Assembly (NCBI RefSeq): GCF_000739085.1
Contig: NZ_CP009110.1
Span: forward strand, 2,790,001 to 2,854,000
Reading direction: 5' to 3'
Origin: Amycolatopsis methanolica 239
Lineage (GTDB): Bacteria; Actinomycetota; Actinomycetes; Mycobacteriales; Pseudonocardiaceae
DNA length: 64,000 bases
Under the pieces are notes generated by a model. It was not told the DNA's origin and made no database searches. It was given only the letters and a program-made list of their open reading frames with translations. Below, in pieces: positions 29,801 through 36,999 of this stretch. The position numbers and the translations under genes were made by a program. Within the stretch, counting starts at the first letter, position 1. Each line of letters starts with the position of its first letter.

Positions 29801-30758
29801 CGACGACGGCGCGTTCCTCGCCGACGACACCATGGTCGCCACCTACGAGCTGGGCCACGGCTGGCTGCACGTCGCACCGACGCGCATCGGCAAGCAGGCG
29901 TTCCTCGGCAACTCCGGCATGGCCGCGGCCGGGCGCGCGGTGCCCAAGCGCGGTCTGGTCGGGGTGCTGTCCTCGGCGCCGCGCAAGGCGAAGAAGGGCT
30001 CGTCGTACCTGGGCATGCCGCCGATGCCGCTGCGCCGCGCGGTGGAGGCGGCCGACTCCAGCCGCACGTTCGCCCCGCCGCTGCGCCTGAAGGCCGCGCG
30101 GGCCGCGGTCGAGCTGTGCCGGATCGTGCCGGTGATGTGCGCGGTCGCGCTCGCGGTGCTCGTGCTGGCCGCGCTGGCGGCGGTGTGGGCGACGGCGGGC
30201 CTGCTCGTGGCCGCGGTCGCCGCGCCGGTCGTGCTGGTCGTCGCCGGTCTGGTGGCCGGGGCCGTGACCACCGCGGTGAAGTGGGCGCTGACCGGGCGGT
30301 TCCGGACGGCGGACCACCCGCTGTGGAGCTCGTTCGTGTGGCGCACCGAGCTGGCCGACACGTTCGTCGAGACGCTCGCGGTGCCGTGGCTGGTGAGCTG
30401 GAGCGCGGGCACGCCGCTGCTGCCGTGCTGGCTGCGCACGATGGGCGCGAAGATCGGCCGCGGGGTGTGGCTGGAGACGTACTGGCTGCCCGAGACCGAC
30501 CTGGTGCGGCTGGGCGACGGCGCGACCGTGAACCGGGGGTGTGTCGTGCAGACCCACCTGTTCCATGATCGGATCATGCGTATGAGCGAGGTGACCGTGG
30601 CGGAGGGCGCGACCGTCGGCCCGCACGGGATCGTGCTGCCCGGAGCCAGCGTCGGCGCGCGCACCACCGTGGGCCCGGGTTCGCTGGTGACCCGTGGCGA
30701 CGCCGTCCCGGCCGACAGCCGCTGGCTGGGCAACCCGATCGCGGCGTGGCGGGCGTGA
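26898..30758 (+). CDS. Pls/PosA-type non-ribosomal peptide synthetase (epsilon-poly-amino-acid synthetase-like)
   Basis: The 1,286-residue membrane protein has the layout of epsilon-poly-L-lysine synthetase. The adenylation domain (about 1-490) has FTSGSTGKPKG near 160, FDASCEEMW near 209, NTYGPTE near 297 and TSGKVDR near 482. The carrier domain's phosphopantetheine Ser lies in SGGGSLTAAQL near 538. Three membrane-helix pairs lie at about 597-654, 824-904 and 1072-1130. Each is followed by a soluble domain with left-handed beta-helix-like repeats, such as IRVGAGARVGARSVLLPGA. There is no condensation or thioesterase domain. Hand alignment to GrsA gives the code D-A-E-S-I-G-T-V-V-K. Its Glu at position 239 and overall pattern suggest a basic substrate, most like lysine. 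ATG 26898 has GGAAGG 8 nt upstream; GTG 26889 is the alternative. It is coupled to the M1 peptidase. Confidence 0.9.
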   Translation: MGAPVLDPTLPGVLVPERALFPGGPAAARRTLLDVLAATAARHPNAAALDDGERVLSYRRLSEEAQALGSRLAAEGVGRGDRVGVRISSGTADLYVAILGVLAAGAAYVPVDADDPDERAELVFGEAGVCAVLMDDGLTMLAEPGGRTGAPAPGDDAWIIFTSGSTGKPKGVAVSHGSAAAFVDAEARLFLTEEPIGPGDRVLAGLSVAFDASCEEMWLAWRHGACLVPAPRALVRTGVDLGPWLVAQRITIVSTVPTLAALWPAEALEDVRLLIFGGEACPPELAERVAVEGREVWNTYGPTEATVVACAAPLTGEGPVRIGLPLAGWDLVVVDAAGEPVAMGESGELVIGGAGLARYLDPVKDAEKFAPLPALGWERAYRSGDLVRAEPAGLVFLGRADEQIKLGGRRIELGEVDAALQALPGVAGAAAAIRTTKAGNQVLVGYVVPQGGFDTNSASALLRDRLPAALVPLLAVVDDLPTRTSGKVDRAALPWPLATVDTAAALTPTESWLAEGWAEILGVPVTDPGADFFTSGGGSLTAAQLVARIRTRHPQVSVADLYRHPKLGQLAALLDGLDGETARRRDVRPVPRRAGAAQAVLGLPVLALTGLRWVTALATLSTVLALTGVAWTPAVSWWSLALAWMVLFSPPGRIAIAAGGARLLLRGVRPGAHPRGGRVHLRLWAAERLADATGAAGISGASWMTLYARALGAKVGKDVDLHTPPPVTGLLKLGRGAAVEPEVDLSGHWVDGDVVHIGKIRVGAGARVGARSVLLPGARIGKGAEIAAGSTVLGAVPAGQRWAGSPARRDGKGALRWPSSRPPRARFWAFAYGTASFVLGLFPVLAAVPGLLVLGAAVAGTTTIGAALGAALLTVPVATVAAFGTYALLVLVSVRLLGLGLHQGYHPVHGRIAWQVWATERLTDLARQVLFPLYASLFTPVWLRLLGAKVGRGAEVSTVLAVPRMTQVDDGAFLADDTMVATYELGHGWLHVAPTRIGKQAFLGNSGMAAAGRAVPKRGLVGVLSSAPRKAKKGSSYLGMPPMPLRRAVEAADSSRTFAPPLRLKAARAAVELCRIVPVMCAVALAVLVLAALAAVWATAGLLVAAVAAPVVLVVAGLVAGAVTTAVKWALTGRFRTADHPLWSSFVWRTELADTFVETLAVPWLVSWSAGTPLLPCWLRTMGAKIGRGVWLETYWLPETDLVRLGDGATVNRGCVVQTHLFHDRIMRMSEVTVAEGATVGPHGIVLPGASVGARTTVGPGSLVTRGDAVPADSRWLGNPIAAWRA

Positions 30759-31996
30759 CCCGCGCCGACTACACGCTCGGCCACGGCAGCGACGACTACC
30801 GGGTCACGCACTACGACCTGGAACTGGACTACAAGATCGGGCCGAACCGGCTGAGCGCGCGGGCGGCCCTGTCTGCGGTCGCCGCGGGCGAGCTGAGCCG
30901 GATTCCGCTGGACCTGGCCGGGTTCGCGGTCAGGGGCGTGCGCGTGGACGGGCGGACCGCGAAGTTCACCCACCGCGGGGGCAAGCTGGTGGTGCGCCCG
31001 GTGCGGCCGGTGCGCGGGGAGTTCACCGTCGAGGTGCGCTACTCCGGCAACCCGCGGCCGGTCGCGAGCCGGTGGGGCGAGATCGGCTGGGACGAGCTGA
31101 CCGACGGCGCGCTTGTGGCGAGCCAGCCCACCGGGGCGCCGTCCTGGTTCCCGTGCAACGACCGGCCCGGGGACAAGGCGTCCTACCGGGTGTCGCTGAC
31201 CACCGCGTCGGCCTACACGGTGCTGGTGACCGGCGACCTCGTCACCCGCCGCGCCGGGGGCAGCGCGACCACGTGGGTGTTCGAGCGGCGCGAGCCCACC
31301 GCGCCGTACCTGATGAGTGTCCAGATCGGACGGTACGACGAGCTGGTCCTCGATGGGGCGCAACGGATCGCGGTGCCCCGGCGGTTGCGTGCCGCGGCCG
31401 CTCACGACTTCGGCCGCCAGCCGGAGATGATGCGCAGGCTCGCGGAGTGGTTCGGGCCGTACCCGTTCGGCGAGTACGTCGTGGTGGTCACCGACGACGA
31501 CCTGGACGACCCGATCGAGGCGCAGGGCATGGCGATCTTCGGCGCCAACCACGTCGACGGGCGCCGCACGTTCGAGCGGCTGGTGGTGCACGAGCTGGCG
31601 CACCAGTGGTTCGGCAACAGCCTCACCGTGGCCGGCTGGCGGCACATCTGGCTCAACGAGGGCTTCGCGACCTACGCGGAGTGGCTGTGGTCGGAGGCCT
31701 CCGGCGGCCCGTCCGCGGAGGCGCTGGCGCGCGACTGGCGGTCCCGCGCCGGCACCGACCTCGCGATCGGCGACCCGGGCGTGGCGCGCCTGTTCGACGA
31801 GCAGGTCTACAAGCGCGGCGGACTGGTCCTGCACGAGCTGCGCGGCCGGGTTGGCGACGAGGTGTTCTTCGGCCTGCTGCGGACCTGGGTGGCCGGGCAC
31901 GCGCACGGCACTGTCACCAGCGAGGACTTCATCGCGCACGCGGAGCGCGCCGCCGGTGTGCCGCTGCGTGACGAGTTCGCCTCCTGGCTCGGCTGA
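30755..31996 (+). CDS. M1-family zinc metallopeptidase
   Basis: The 413-residue aminopeptidase-like protein lacks the large C-terminal domain of classical M1 enzymes. The zinc site HELAHQWFG (near 278-286) is followed 18 residues later by Glu in WLNEGFATY. The exopeptidase motif GAMEN is degenerate (PIEAQ near 254), keeping only the Glu. No signal peptide is visible, so it is probably cytosolic. The GTG overlaps the synthetase stop (GTGA), implying coupled expression. Producers of epsilon-polylysine carry metal-dependent polylysine-degrading peptidases, so a matching self-protection or trimming role is an attractive inference. Not proven. Confidence 0.88.
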   Translation: MTRADYTLGHGSDDYRVTHYDLELDYKIGPNRLSARAALSAVAAGELSRIPLDLAGFAVRGVRVDGRTAKFTHRGGKLVVRPVRPVRGEFTVEVRYSGNPRPVASRWGEIGWDELTDGALVASQPTGAPSWFPCNDRPGDKASYRVSLTTASAYTVLVTGDLVTRRAGGSATTWVFERREPTAPYLMSVQIGRYDELVLDGAQRIAVPRRLRAAAAHDFGRQPEMMRRLAEWFGPYPFGEYVVVVTDDDLDDPIEAQGMAIFGANHVDGRRTFERLVVHELAHQWFGNSLTVAGWRHIWLNEGFATYAEWLWSEASGGPSAEALARDWRSRAGTDLAIGDPGVARLFDEQVYKRGGLVLHELRGRVGDEVFFGLLRTWVAGHAHGTVTSEDFIAHAERAAGVPLRDEFASWLG

Positions 31997-32022
31997 GCCA
32001 CCCCGCCTCGCCGGGGCATGGC
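31997..32022 (+). terminator. hairpin after the synthetase-peptidase operon
   Basis: GCCACCCCG (31997-32005) pairs with CGGGGCATGGC (32012-32022) around CCTCGC, with a 2-nt bulge, directly after the M1 peptidase stop. No T tract is seen. The remaining gap to 32177 holds nothing recognisable. Confidence 0.5.
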
Positions 32023-32176
32023 TGCGCCCGATCCTGGGCCGCCTGAGCAGCGAGGATGTCCCTTTCGGGCAACGTGTCGTCGCCGTTCGTCCCGCTCCCG
32101 TCGCGGCTTGAGGATCGCGGCCCTTTTGTTACCGGAACGTGTCGGATCGGGCTTCCCCTCACACGCGATCACGACG

Positions 32177-32219
32177 TATGTTGTCGGCCACAACATTCAA
32201 ATGTTGTGAGTCACAACAT
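32177..32219 (+). promoter_or_regulatory. ROK-type operator array and -10 region upstream of the sugar importer
   Basis: Four alternating half-sites occur in 42 bp: ATGTTGT (32178-32184), ACAACAT (32190-32196), ATGTTGT (32201-32207) and ACAACAT (32213-32219). Their centres are 12, 11 and 12 bp apart, about one helical turn each. The middle pair is a perfect 8-bp dyad, CACAACAT-TCAA-ATGTTGTG. TATGTT at 32177-32182 could be the -10 element, so bound repressor would block transcription. The ROK regulator at 35708 is the obvious candidate ligand-controlled repressor. Confidence 0.75.
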
Positions 32220-32237
32220 TCCTGCCAAGGGGACGCA

Positions 32238-33356
32238 ATGAAGCGGAGAAAGACCCTCGCGCTGGCCGCCGCGGGCACCGGGCTCGTCCTGGCGCTGACC
32301 GCGTGTGGAGCGAACAGCGCCAACAACAACAGCGGTGGGAGCGGCGGGTCGGACAACGGCGGCCCGAAGGTCGGCGTGATCCTGCCCGAGACCGCGACCT
32401 CGGCCCGCTGGGCCGGGTTCGACCAGCCGATGCTCCAGTCGGCCCTCACGAAGGCCGGGCTCAGCCCGATCATCGAGAACGCACAGGGCGACAACCAGCG
32501 GTTCGCGCAGCAGGCCGACAGCATGCTCAGCCAGGGCGTGAAGGTCCTGATCATCGCCGCGCCCAGCGGTGACGTCGGCGCCACGGTCGAGCAGAAGGCC
32601 AAGCAGCAGGGCGTGCCGGTCATCAACTACGACCGCCTCAACCTCGGTGGCAGCGCCGACTACTACGTCAGCTTCGACAACGTCCAGGTCGGCCGCCTGC
32701 AGGGCCAGGCGCTCGCGGACGCGCTGAAGAACAAGGCCGGCGCCCAGGTCATCGAGATCGAGGGCTCGCCGACGGACAACAACGCGACCCTGTTCTACAA
32801 CGGGCAGCAGGAGATCCTCGGCCCGCTCTACAGCTCGGGCGCGCTGAAGAAGGTCGCCAGCCAGCGCATCGACAAGTGGGACAACGCGGTCGGCGGCGCG
32901 ACCTTCGAGCAGTTCCTGTCCGCCAACGGCGGCAAGGTCGACGGTGTGCTGGCCGCCAACGACGGCATGGCCGGCGCCGTGATCACGGTGCTGCAGAAGA
33001 ACGGCCTCGCCGGCTCAGTCCCGGTCACCGGCCAGGACGCCAGCGCCGCCGGCCTGAAGTCCATCCTGCAGGGCCAGCAGTACTCGACGGTGTTCAAGCC
33101 GATCCAGCAGGAGGCCGACGCCACCGCGCAGCTGGCCGCCGCGCTGGTCAAGGGTGACACGGCGGGCGCCGACGCCATCGCCAAGCAGACCTCCACCGAC
33201 CCGACCGGCAACCGCACGGTCAAGTCGGTGCTGCTGCAGCCGTTCTCCATCACCAAGGAGAACGTGAAGATGGTGGTCGACCAGGGTTACGTCAAGGCGA
33301 GCGAGATCTGCGGCGGCGACACCGCCCCGGTCTGCCAGCAGCTGGGCATCTCCTGA
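32238..33356 (+). CDS. xylF: sugar ABC transporter substrate-binding lipoprotein, XylF-like
   Basis: The 372-residue periplasmic-binding-type protein has a lipoprotein signal peptide (residues 1-23) with lipobox LTAC at about 20-23, then a Gly/Asn/Ser linker. The type I fold core begins PKVGVILPETATSARWAG and includes VDGVLAANDGMAGAVI. The pattern is that of xylose-binding XylF, although the true sugar is not fixed by sequence. The ATG follows AAGGGGA. It is the first gene of the importer operon, behind a strong operator array and before a processing-type hairpin. Confidence 0.88.
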   Translation: MKRRKTLALAAAGTGLVLALTACGANSANNNSGGSGGSDNGGPKVGVILPETATSARWAGFDQPMLQSALTKAGLSPIIENAQGDNQRFAQQADSMLSQGVKVLIIAAPSGDVGATVEQKAKQQGVPVINYDRLNLGGSADYYVSFDNVQVGRLQGQALADALKNKAGAQVIEIEGSPTDNNATLFYNGQQEILGPLYSSGALKKVASQRIDKWDNAVGGATFEQFLSANGGKVDGVLAANDGMAGAVITVLQKNGLAGSVPVTGQDASAAGLKSILQGQQYSTVFKPIQQEADATAQLAAALVKGDTAGADAIAKQTSTDPTGNRTVKSVLLQPFSITKENVKMVVDQGYVKASEICGGDTAPVCQQLGIS

Positions 33357-33371
33357 CGACACGCGGCGCAT

Positions 33372-33410
33372 GGGGGCGCGTGGTCCGGAAACCCCGGACC
33401 GCGCGTCCCC
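33372..33410 (+). terminator. intercistronic stem-loop between binding protein and ATPase genes
   Basis: GGTCCGG (33382-33388) pairs with CCGGACC (33394-33400). The stem extends outward with GGGGCGCG against CGCGTCCCC, one wobble and one bulge, for about 15 bp. In sugar ABC operons such hairpins often cause partial termination or protect the 5' mRNA, raising binding-protein levels over ATPase and permease. Confidence 0.6.
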
Positions 33411-33446
33411 TCCCGCGTGTCTCCCACGGATAGCGGAGGTTCTTCC

Positions 33447-34220
33447 ATGAACGAGCCCGTCCTCGCGCTGCGAGGCGTCAACAAGAGCTTCGGGCCGGTG
33501 CACGTCCTGCACGACGTGGACTTCCAGGTGCGCGCGGGGGAGGTCACCGCGCTGGTCGGCGACAACGGCGCCGGGAAGTCCACGCTCGTCAAGTGCATCG
33601 CGGGCATCCACCCGATCGACAGCGGTGAAGTCCTCTTCGAGGGCAAGCCGGTCCACATCCACAACCCGCGCGAGGCGGCCGCCCTCGGCATCGAGGTCGT
33701 CTACCAGGACCTCGCGCTGTGCGACAACCTCGACATCGTCCAGAACATGTTCCTCGGCCGCGAGCGCAACCAGCGCGGGCTGCTCGACGAGGCGGCGATG
33801 GAGCTGGCCGCGCGCAAGACCCTGGCGTCGCTGTCGGTGCGCACCGTCAAGTCGGTCCGCACGCCGGTGTCGTCGCTGTCCGGCGGGCAGCGGCAGACCG
33901 TCGCGATCGCCAAGGCCGTGCTGTGGAACAGCAAGGTGGTGCTGCTCGACGAGCCGACCGCCGCGCTCGGCGTCGCGCAGACCCGGCAGGTGCTCGACCT
34001 GGTGCGGCGCCTCGCCGAGCAGGGCCTCGGCGTGGTGCTGATCAGCCACAACATGAACGACGTGTTCGAGGTGGCCGACCGGATCGCCACGCTCTACCTC
34101 GGCCGGCTGGCCGCCGACGTCGCCACCAAGGACGTCACGAACAGCCAGGTCGTCGAACTGATCACCGCGGGCCGGTCCGGCGACCTCGGGCTGGCCCGCC
34201 CCGAGACCGCGGCCGTGTGA
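33447..34220 (+). CDS. xylG: sugar ABC transporter ATP-binding protein
   Basis: The 257-residue ATPase has Walker A GDNGAGKSTLVKCIAG near 38-53, signature LSGGQRQTVAIAKAV near 144-158, and Walker B VVLLDEPTAALG. It is a single-domain form, about half the length of E. coli XylG/RbsA, as is common for actinobacterial CUT2 importers, and presumably works as a dimer. GGAGG lies 7 nt upstream of the ATG. It powers the permease encoded next. Confidence 0.9.
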   Translation: MNEPVLALRGVNKSFGPVHVLHDVDFQVRAGEVTALVGDNGAGKSTLVKCIAGIHPIDSGEVLFEGKPVHIHNPREAAALGIEVVYQDLALCDNLDIVQNMFLGRERNQRGLLDEAAMELAARKTLASLSVRTVKSVRTPVSSLSGGQRQTVAIAKAVLWNSKVVLLDEPTAALGVAQTRQVLDLVRRLAEQGLGVVLISHNMNDVFEVADRIATLYLGRLAADVATKDVTNSQVVELITAGRSGDLGLARPETAAV

Positions 34221-34234
34221 GGAAAGAAGTGGCC

Positions 34235-35662
34235 ATGACTGAAACCCCCACGAAGCCCGGCGGCCAGCCCCCGGCGGCGATCTCGGACTTCGGCATCGAC
34301 ACCACTTCGCGGTCCACCCGCGAGGCGATCGGCGACTACTTCGGGCGCCTGCGCGGCGGCGAGCTGGGCGCGCTGCCCGCGCTGCTCGGCCTGTTGGTGC
34401 TGGTGCTGGTGTTCACCGGGCTCTCGGACACCTTCCTGTCCCTGAACAACATCGCGAACCTGTTCGCGCAGGGCGCCGGGCAGACCATCATCGCGATGGG
34501 CATCGTGCCGGTGCTGCTGCTCGGCGAGATCGACCTGTCCGCGGGCACCGCGTCCGGCCTGGCCGCGTCGGTGATGGCACTGCACTTCACGCAGGACGGC
34601 AACCTGCTCGGCAACTTCGGCAGCACGGTGTTCTACGGCTTCATCGTCGGCTCGATCGTGGCGGCGGCGCTGTGCGTGTGGATGCGCGTCTGGATCGGCG
34701 CGGTGCTCTCGCTCGTCGTGCCGGTGTTCCTGCTCGCCGGGTTCCCCGCGAACCCGTGGATCGAGATCGTGCTGGCGATCTGCGTCGGCGTCGTCATCGG
34801 CGCGCTGACCGGCACCATCGTGGCCAAGATCGGCATCCCGTCGTTCGTGGTGACCCTGGCGCTGTTCATCGGCTGGTACGGGCTGCTGCTGCAGCTGGTC
34901 GGCGAGGGTGGCACGATCTCCATCCGGCAGAGCGACGTGCTGTACCAGGTGGCCAACGGCAACCTGTCCATCCTGGCCGGCTGGATCATGTTCGCGCTCG
35001 CCGCGGGCGGGTACGCCGCGGTGGTCCTGACCCGCCACTTCGGACGGTTGCGGCGCGGACTGGTGGCCCAGCCGACGACGATCGTGGTCGTCAAGGCGGG
35101 CGCGGTGCTGGTGCTCGGCGCGGTCGCGACCTACCTGCTCAACACCAACCGCTCGCCCAACCCTAACCTGACCACGATCGCCGGCGTGCCCTACGTCGTC
35201 CCGATCGTGCTGGTGCTGCTGGTGGCCGGCACGTTCGTGCTGGACCGCACCCGCTACGGGCGGCACATCTACGCGGTCGGCGGCAACAAGGAGGCCGCGC
35301 GGCGCGCCGGCATCAAGGTCGACAAGATCCGGATGAGCGTGTTCGTGATCTGCTCGGCGGTCGCGGCGATCGGCGGCATCGTCTACAGCTCCAAGGTCGG
35401 CGCGGTGGACGGCAACTCCGGTGGCGGCAACACGCTGCTGTTCGCCGTCGGCGCGGCGGTCATCGGTGGCACGTCGCTGTTCGGCGGCCGCGGACGGCTG
35501 CGTGACGCGGTGATCGGTGGTCTCGTGCTGGCGACCGTCCAGAACGGCCTCGGCCTGCTCGGGTTCCAGGCGGCTACGGTTAACATCATCACCTGCCTGG
35601 TCCTTCTGGTGGCGGCTGCCGTCGACGCGCTCTCCCGCAAGCGTGCCGCGGTCGCCCGCTGA
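34235..35662 (+). CDS. xylH: sugar ABC transporter permease, XylH-like
   Basis: The 475-residue integral membrane protein has about ten or more hydrophobic segments, including ALPALLGLLVLVLVFTGL and VVPIVLVLLVAGTFVL. It has the CUT2 permease signature YGRHIYAVGGNKEAARRAGI near 343-362 and FAVGAAVIGGTSLFGGRG. The N-terminal 40 residues are hydrophilic. ATG 34235 has GGAAAGAAG upstream; GTG 34229 is in frame and possible. It forms the channel of the importer with the adjacent ATPase and binding protein. Confidence 0.9.
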   Translation: MTETPTKPGGQPPAAISDFGIDTTSRSTREAIGDYFGRLRGGELGALPALLGLLVLVLVFTGLSDTFLSLNNIANLFAQGAGQTIIAMGIVPVLLLGEIDLSAGTASGLAASVMALHFTQDGNLLGNFGSTVFYGFIVGSIVAAALCVWMRVWIGAVLSLVVPVFLLAGFPANPWIEIVLAICVGVVIGALTGTIVAKIGIPSFVVTLALFIGWYGLLLQLVGEGGTISIRQSDVLYQVANGNLSILAGWIMFALAAGGYAAVVLTRHFGRLRRGLVAQPTTIVVVKAGAVLVLGAVATYLLNTNRSPNPNLTTIAGVPYVVPIVLVLLVAGTFVLDRTRYGRHIYAVGGNKEAARRAGIKVDKIRMSVFVICSAVAAIGGIVYSSKVGAVDGNSGGGNTLLFAVGAAVIGGTSLFGGRGRLRDAVIGGLVLATVQNGLGLLGFQAATVNIITCLVLLVAAAVDALSRKRAAVAR

Positions 35663-35707
35663 GGCACGGGTGAAGACCGCCGACCACCGGCCAGCAGGGA
35701 AGCGCAG

Positions 35708-36883
35708 GTGACGACCACACCCACCGCGGGCACCCGCCCCGACGACGTGCGCCGGCACAACCGGGCCGCCCTGTTGCGCCGGCTGCACGTCCACGGTCCG
35801 TCCACACGGGCCAGCCTCGCCACCGACCTCGGGCTGAACCGCAGCACGATCAAGGCACTGGTGGACGGGCTGGCCGAGGACGGGCTCGTCGAGGAACGGG
35901 TGCCGGCCCAGCGCAGCGGGGCGGGCCGCCCGTCCCTGCTGGTGCTGCCGCAGCCGCAGGCCGCGGTGGTGCTGGCGATCGACATCCGGGTGGAGCGGGC
36001 CGGGATGGCGCTGGTCGGGATCGGCGGCGAGATCCTCGGGCGGGGCGGGTGGAACATCCGCTCTACCACCAACGACCCGCGCGAGGTGTTCACCAAGATC
36101 GTCGACACGGCGGGCCCGCTGATCGACGAGCTGGGCGTCCACCCGGTCGCGGCGGGCGTGTCGGTGCCGGGCGTGGTGCGGCACCAGGACGGGTTCGTGC
36201 ACGAGGCGCCGAACCTGCACTGGACCGACATCCCGCTCGGCGCGTGGCTGTCGCGGGCCCTGCAGCTGCCGGTGCACATGGGCAACGACGCCGAGCTGGG
36301 CGCGCTCGCCGAACACCTGCGCGGGGTGGCGCGCGGCTACGACGACCTCGTCTACATCAGCGCGGAGGTCGGCGTCGGCGGCGGCGTGATCTCCAACGGC
36401 GTGTCCATGCGTGGCGCCGGCGGGCACCACGTGGGCGAGGTCGGGCACATGGTGGTGCGGCCGCAGGGGCGGCAGTGCTACTGCGGATCGCACGGCTGCT
36501 GGGAGACCGAGGTGGGGGAGCGGGCGCTGGCGCGAGCGCTGGGGCTGGACGAGGACAGCCCGGTCGGCGCGATCGTGCACGAGCTGCGGCTGCTCTCCGC
36601 CAACGGCGAGGCGCCGGGTGAGCTCGCGGAGTTCACCGACTGGCTCGCGCTCGGGCTCGGCAACGTGGTCAACCTGCTGTGCCCGCAGCTGGTGGTGCTG
36701 GGCGACCTGTTCACCGCGCTGCCCCCGGCGCTGGTCGAGCACGTGGAGCGGACGGTGCGGGAGCGGAGCCTGGTCAGCCGGGCGCTGGCCGGGACGCGGG
36801 TCGCGACGTCGGCGCTGGGCACGGACGCGAAGCTGCTGGGCGCCGCGGAGCTGGCCTTCGAGACGGTGCTCGCGGACGGCTGA
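35708..36883 (+). CDS. ROK-family transcriptional repressor (XylR/NagC-like)
   Basis: The 391-residue protein has an N-terminal winged helix (about 12-75; TRASLATDLGLNRSTIKAL) and a C-terminal ROK sugar-kinase-like domain. GNDAELGALAEH is the ligand/ATP-side motif, VGVGGGVISNG the phosphate loop, and CYCGSHGCWET (about 257-267) the ROK zinc-binding site. It follows xylH by 45 bp in the same direction. It probably controls the importer operon through the ATGTTGT/ACAACAT array at 32178-32219. Confidence 0.9.
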   Translation: MTTTPTAGTRPDDVRRHNRAALLRRLHVHGPSTRASLATDLGLNRSTIKALVDGLAEDGLVEERVPAQRSGAGRPSLLVLPQPQAAVVLAIDIRVERAGMALVGIGGEILGRGGWNIRSTTNDPREVFTKIVDTAGPLIDELGVHPVAAGVSVPGVVRHQDGFVHEAPNLHWTDIPLGAWLSRALQLPVHMGNDAELGALAEHLRGVARGYDDLVYISAEVGVGGGVISNGVSMRGAGGHHVGEVGHMVVRPQGRQCYCGSHGCWETEVGERALARALGLDEDSPVGAIVHELRLLSANGEAPGELAEFTDWLALGLGNVVNLLCPQLVVLGDLFTALPPALVEHVERTVRERSLVSRALAGTRVATSALGTDAKLLGAAELAFETVLADG

Positions 36884-36938
36884 GGCAGGCGGGCGCGAAG
36901 CGGGTCGCCTTCGGTGCTGCCGCCTGACCCGGCCAGGA

Positions 36939-36979
36939 AAAACAGCGGTTCGCGGGGATGGGTGCGAACCGCTGCTTTT
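36939..36979. terminator. bidirectional rho-independent terminator
   Basis: CAGCGGTTCGC (36943-36953) pairs perfectly with GCGAACCGCTG (36964-36974). An A run (GAAAAA) precedes it and CTTTT follows, so it can act on both strands. It lies between the convergent ROK regulator and gamma-glutamyltransferase genes. Confidence 0.85.
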
Positions 36980-36999
36980 CCTTCGGAGGCCGGAGGAAA

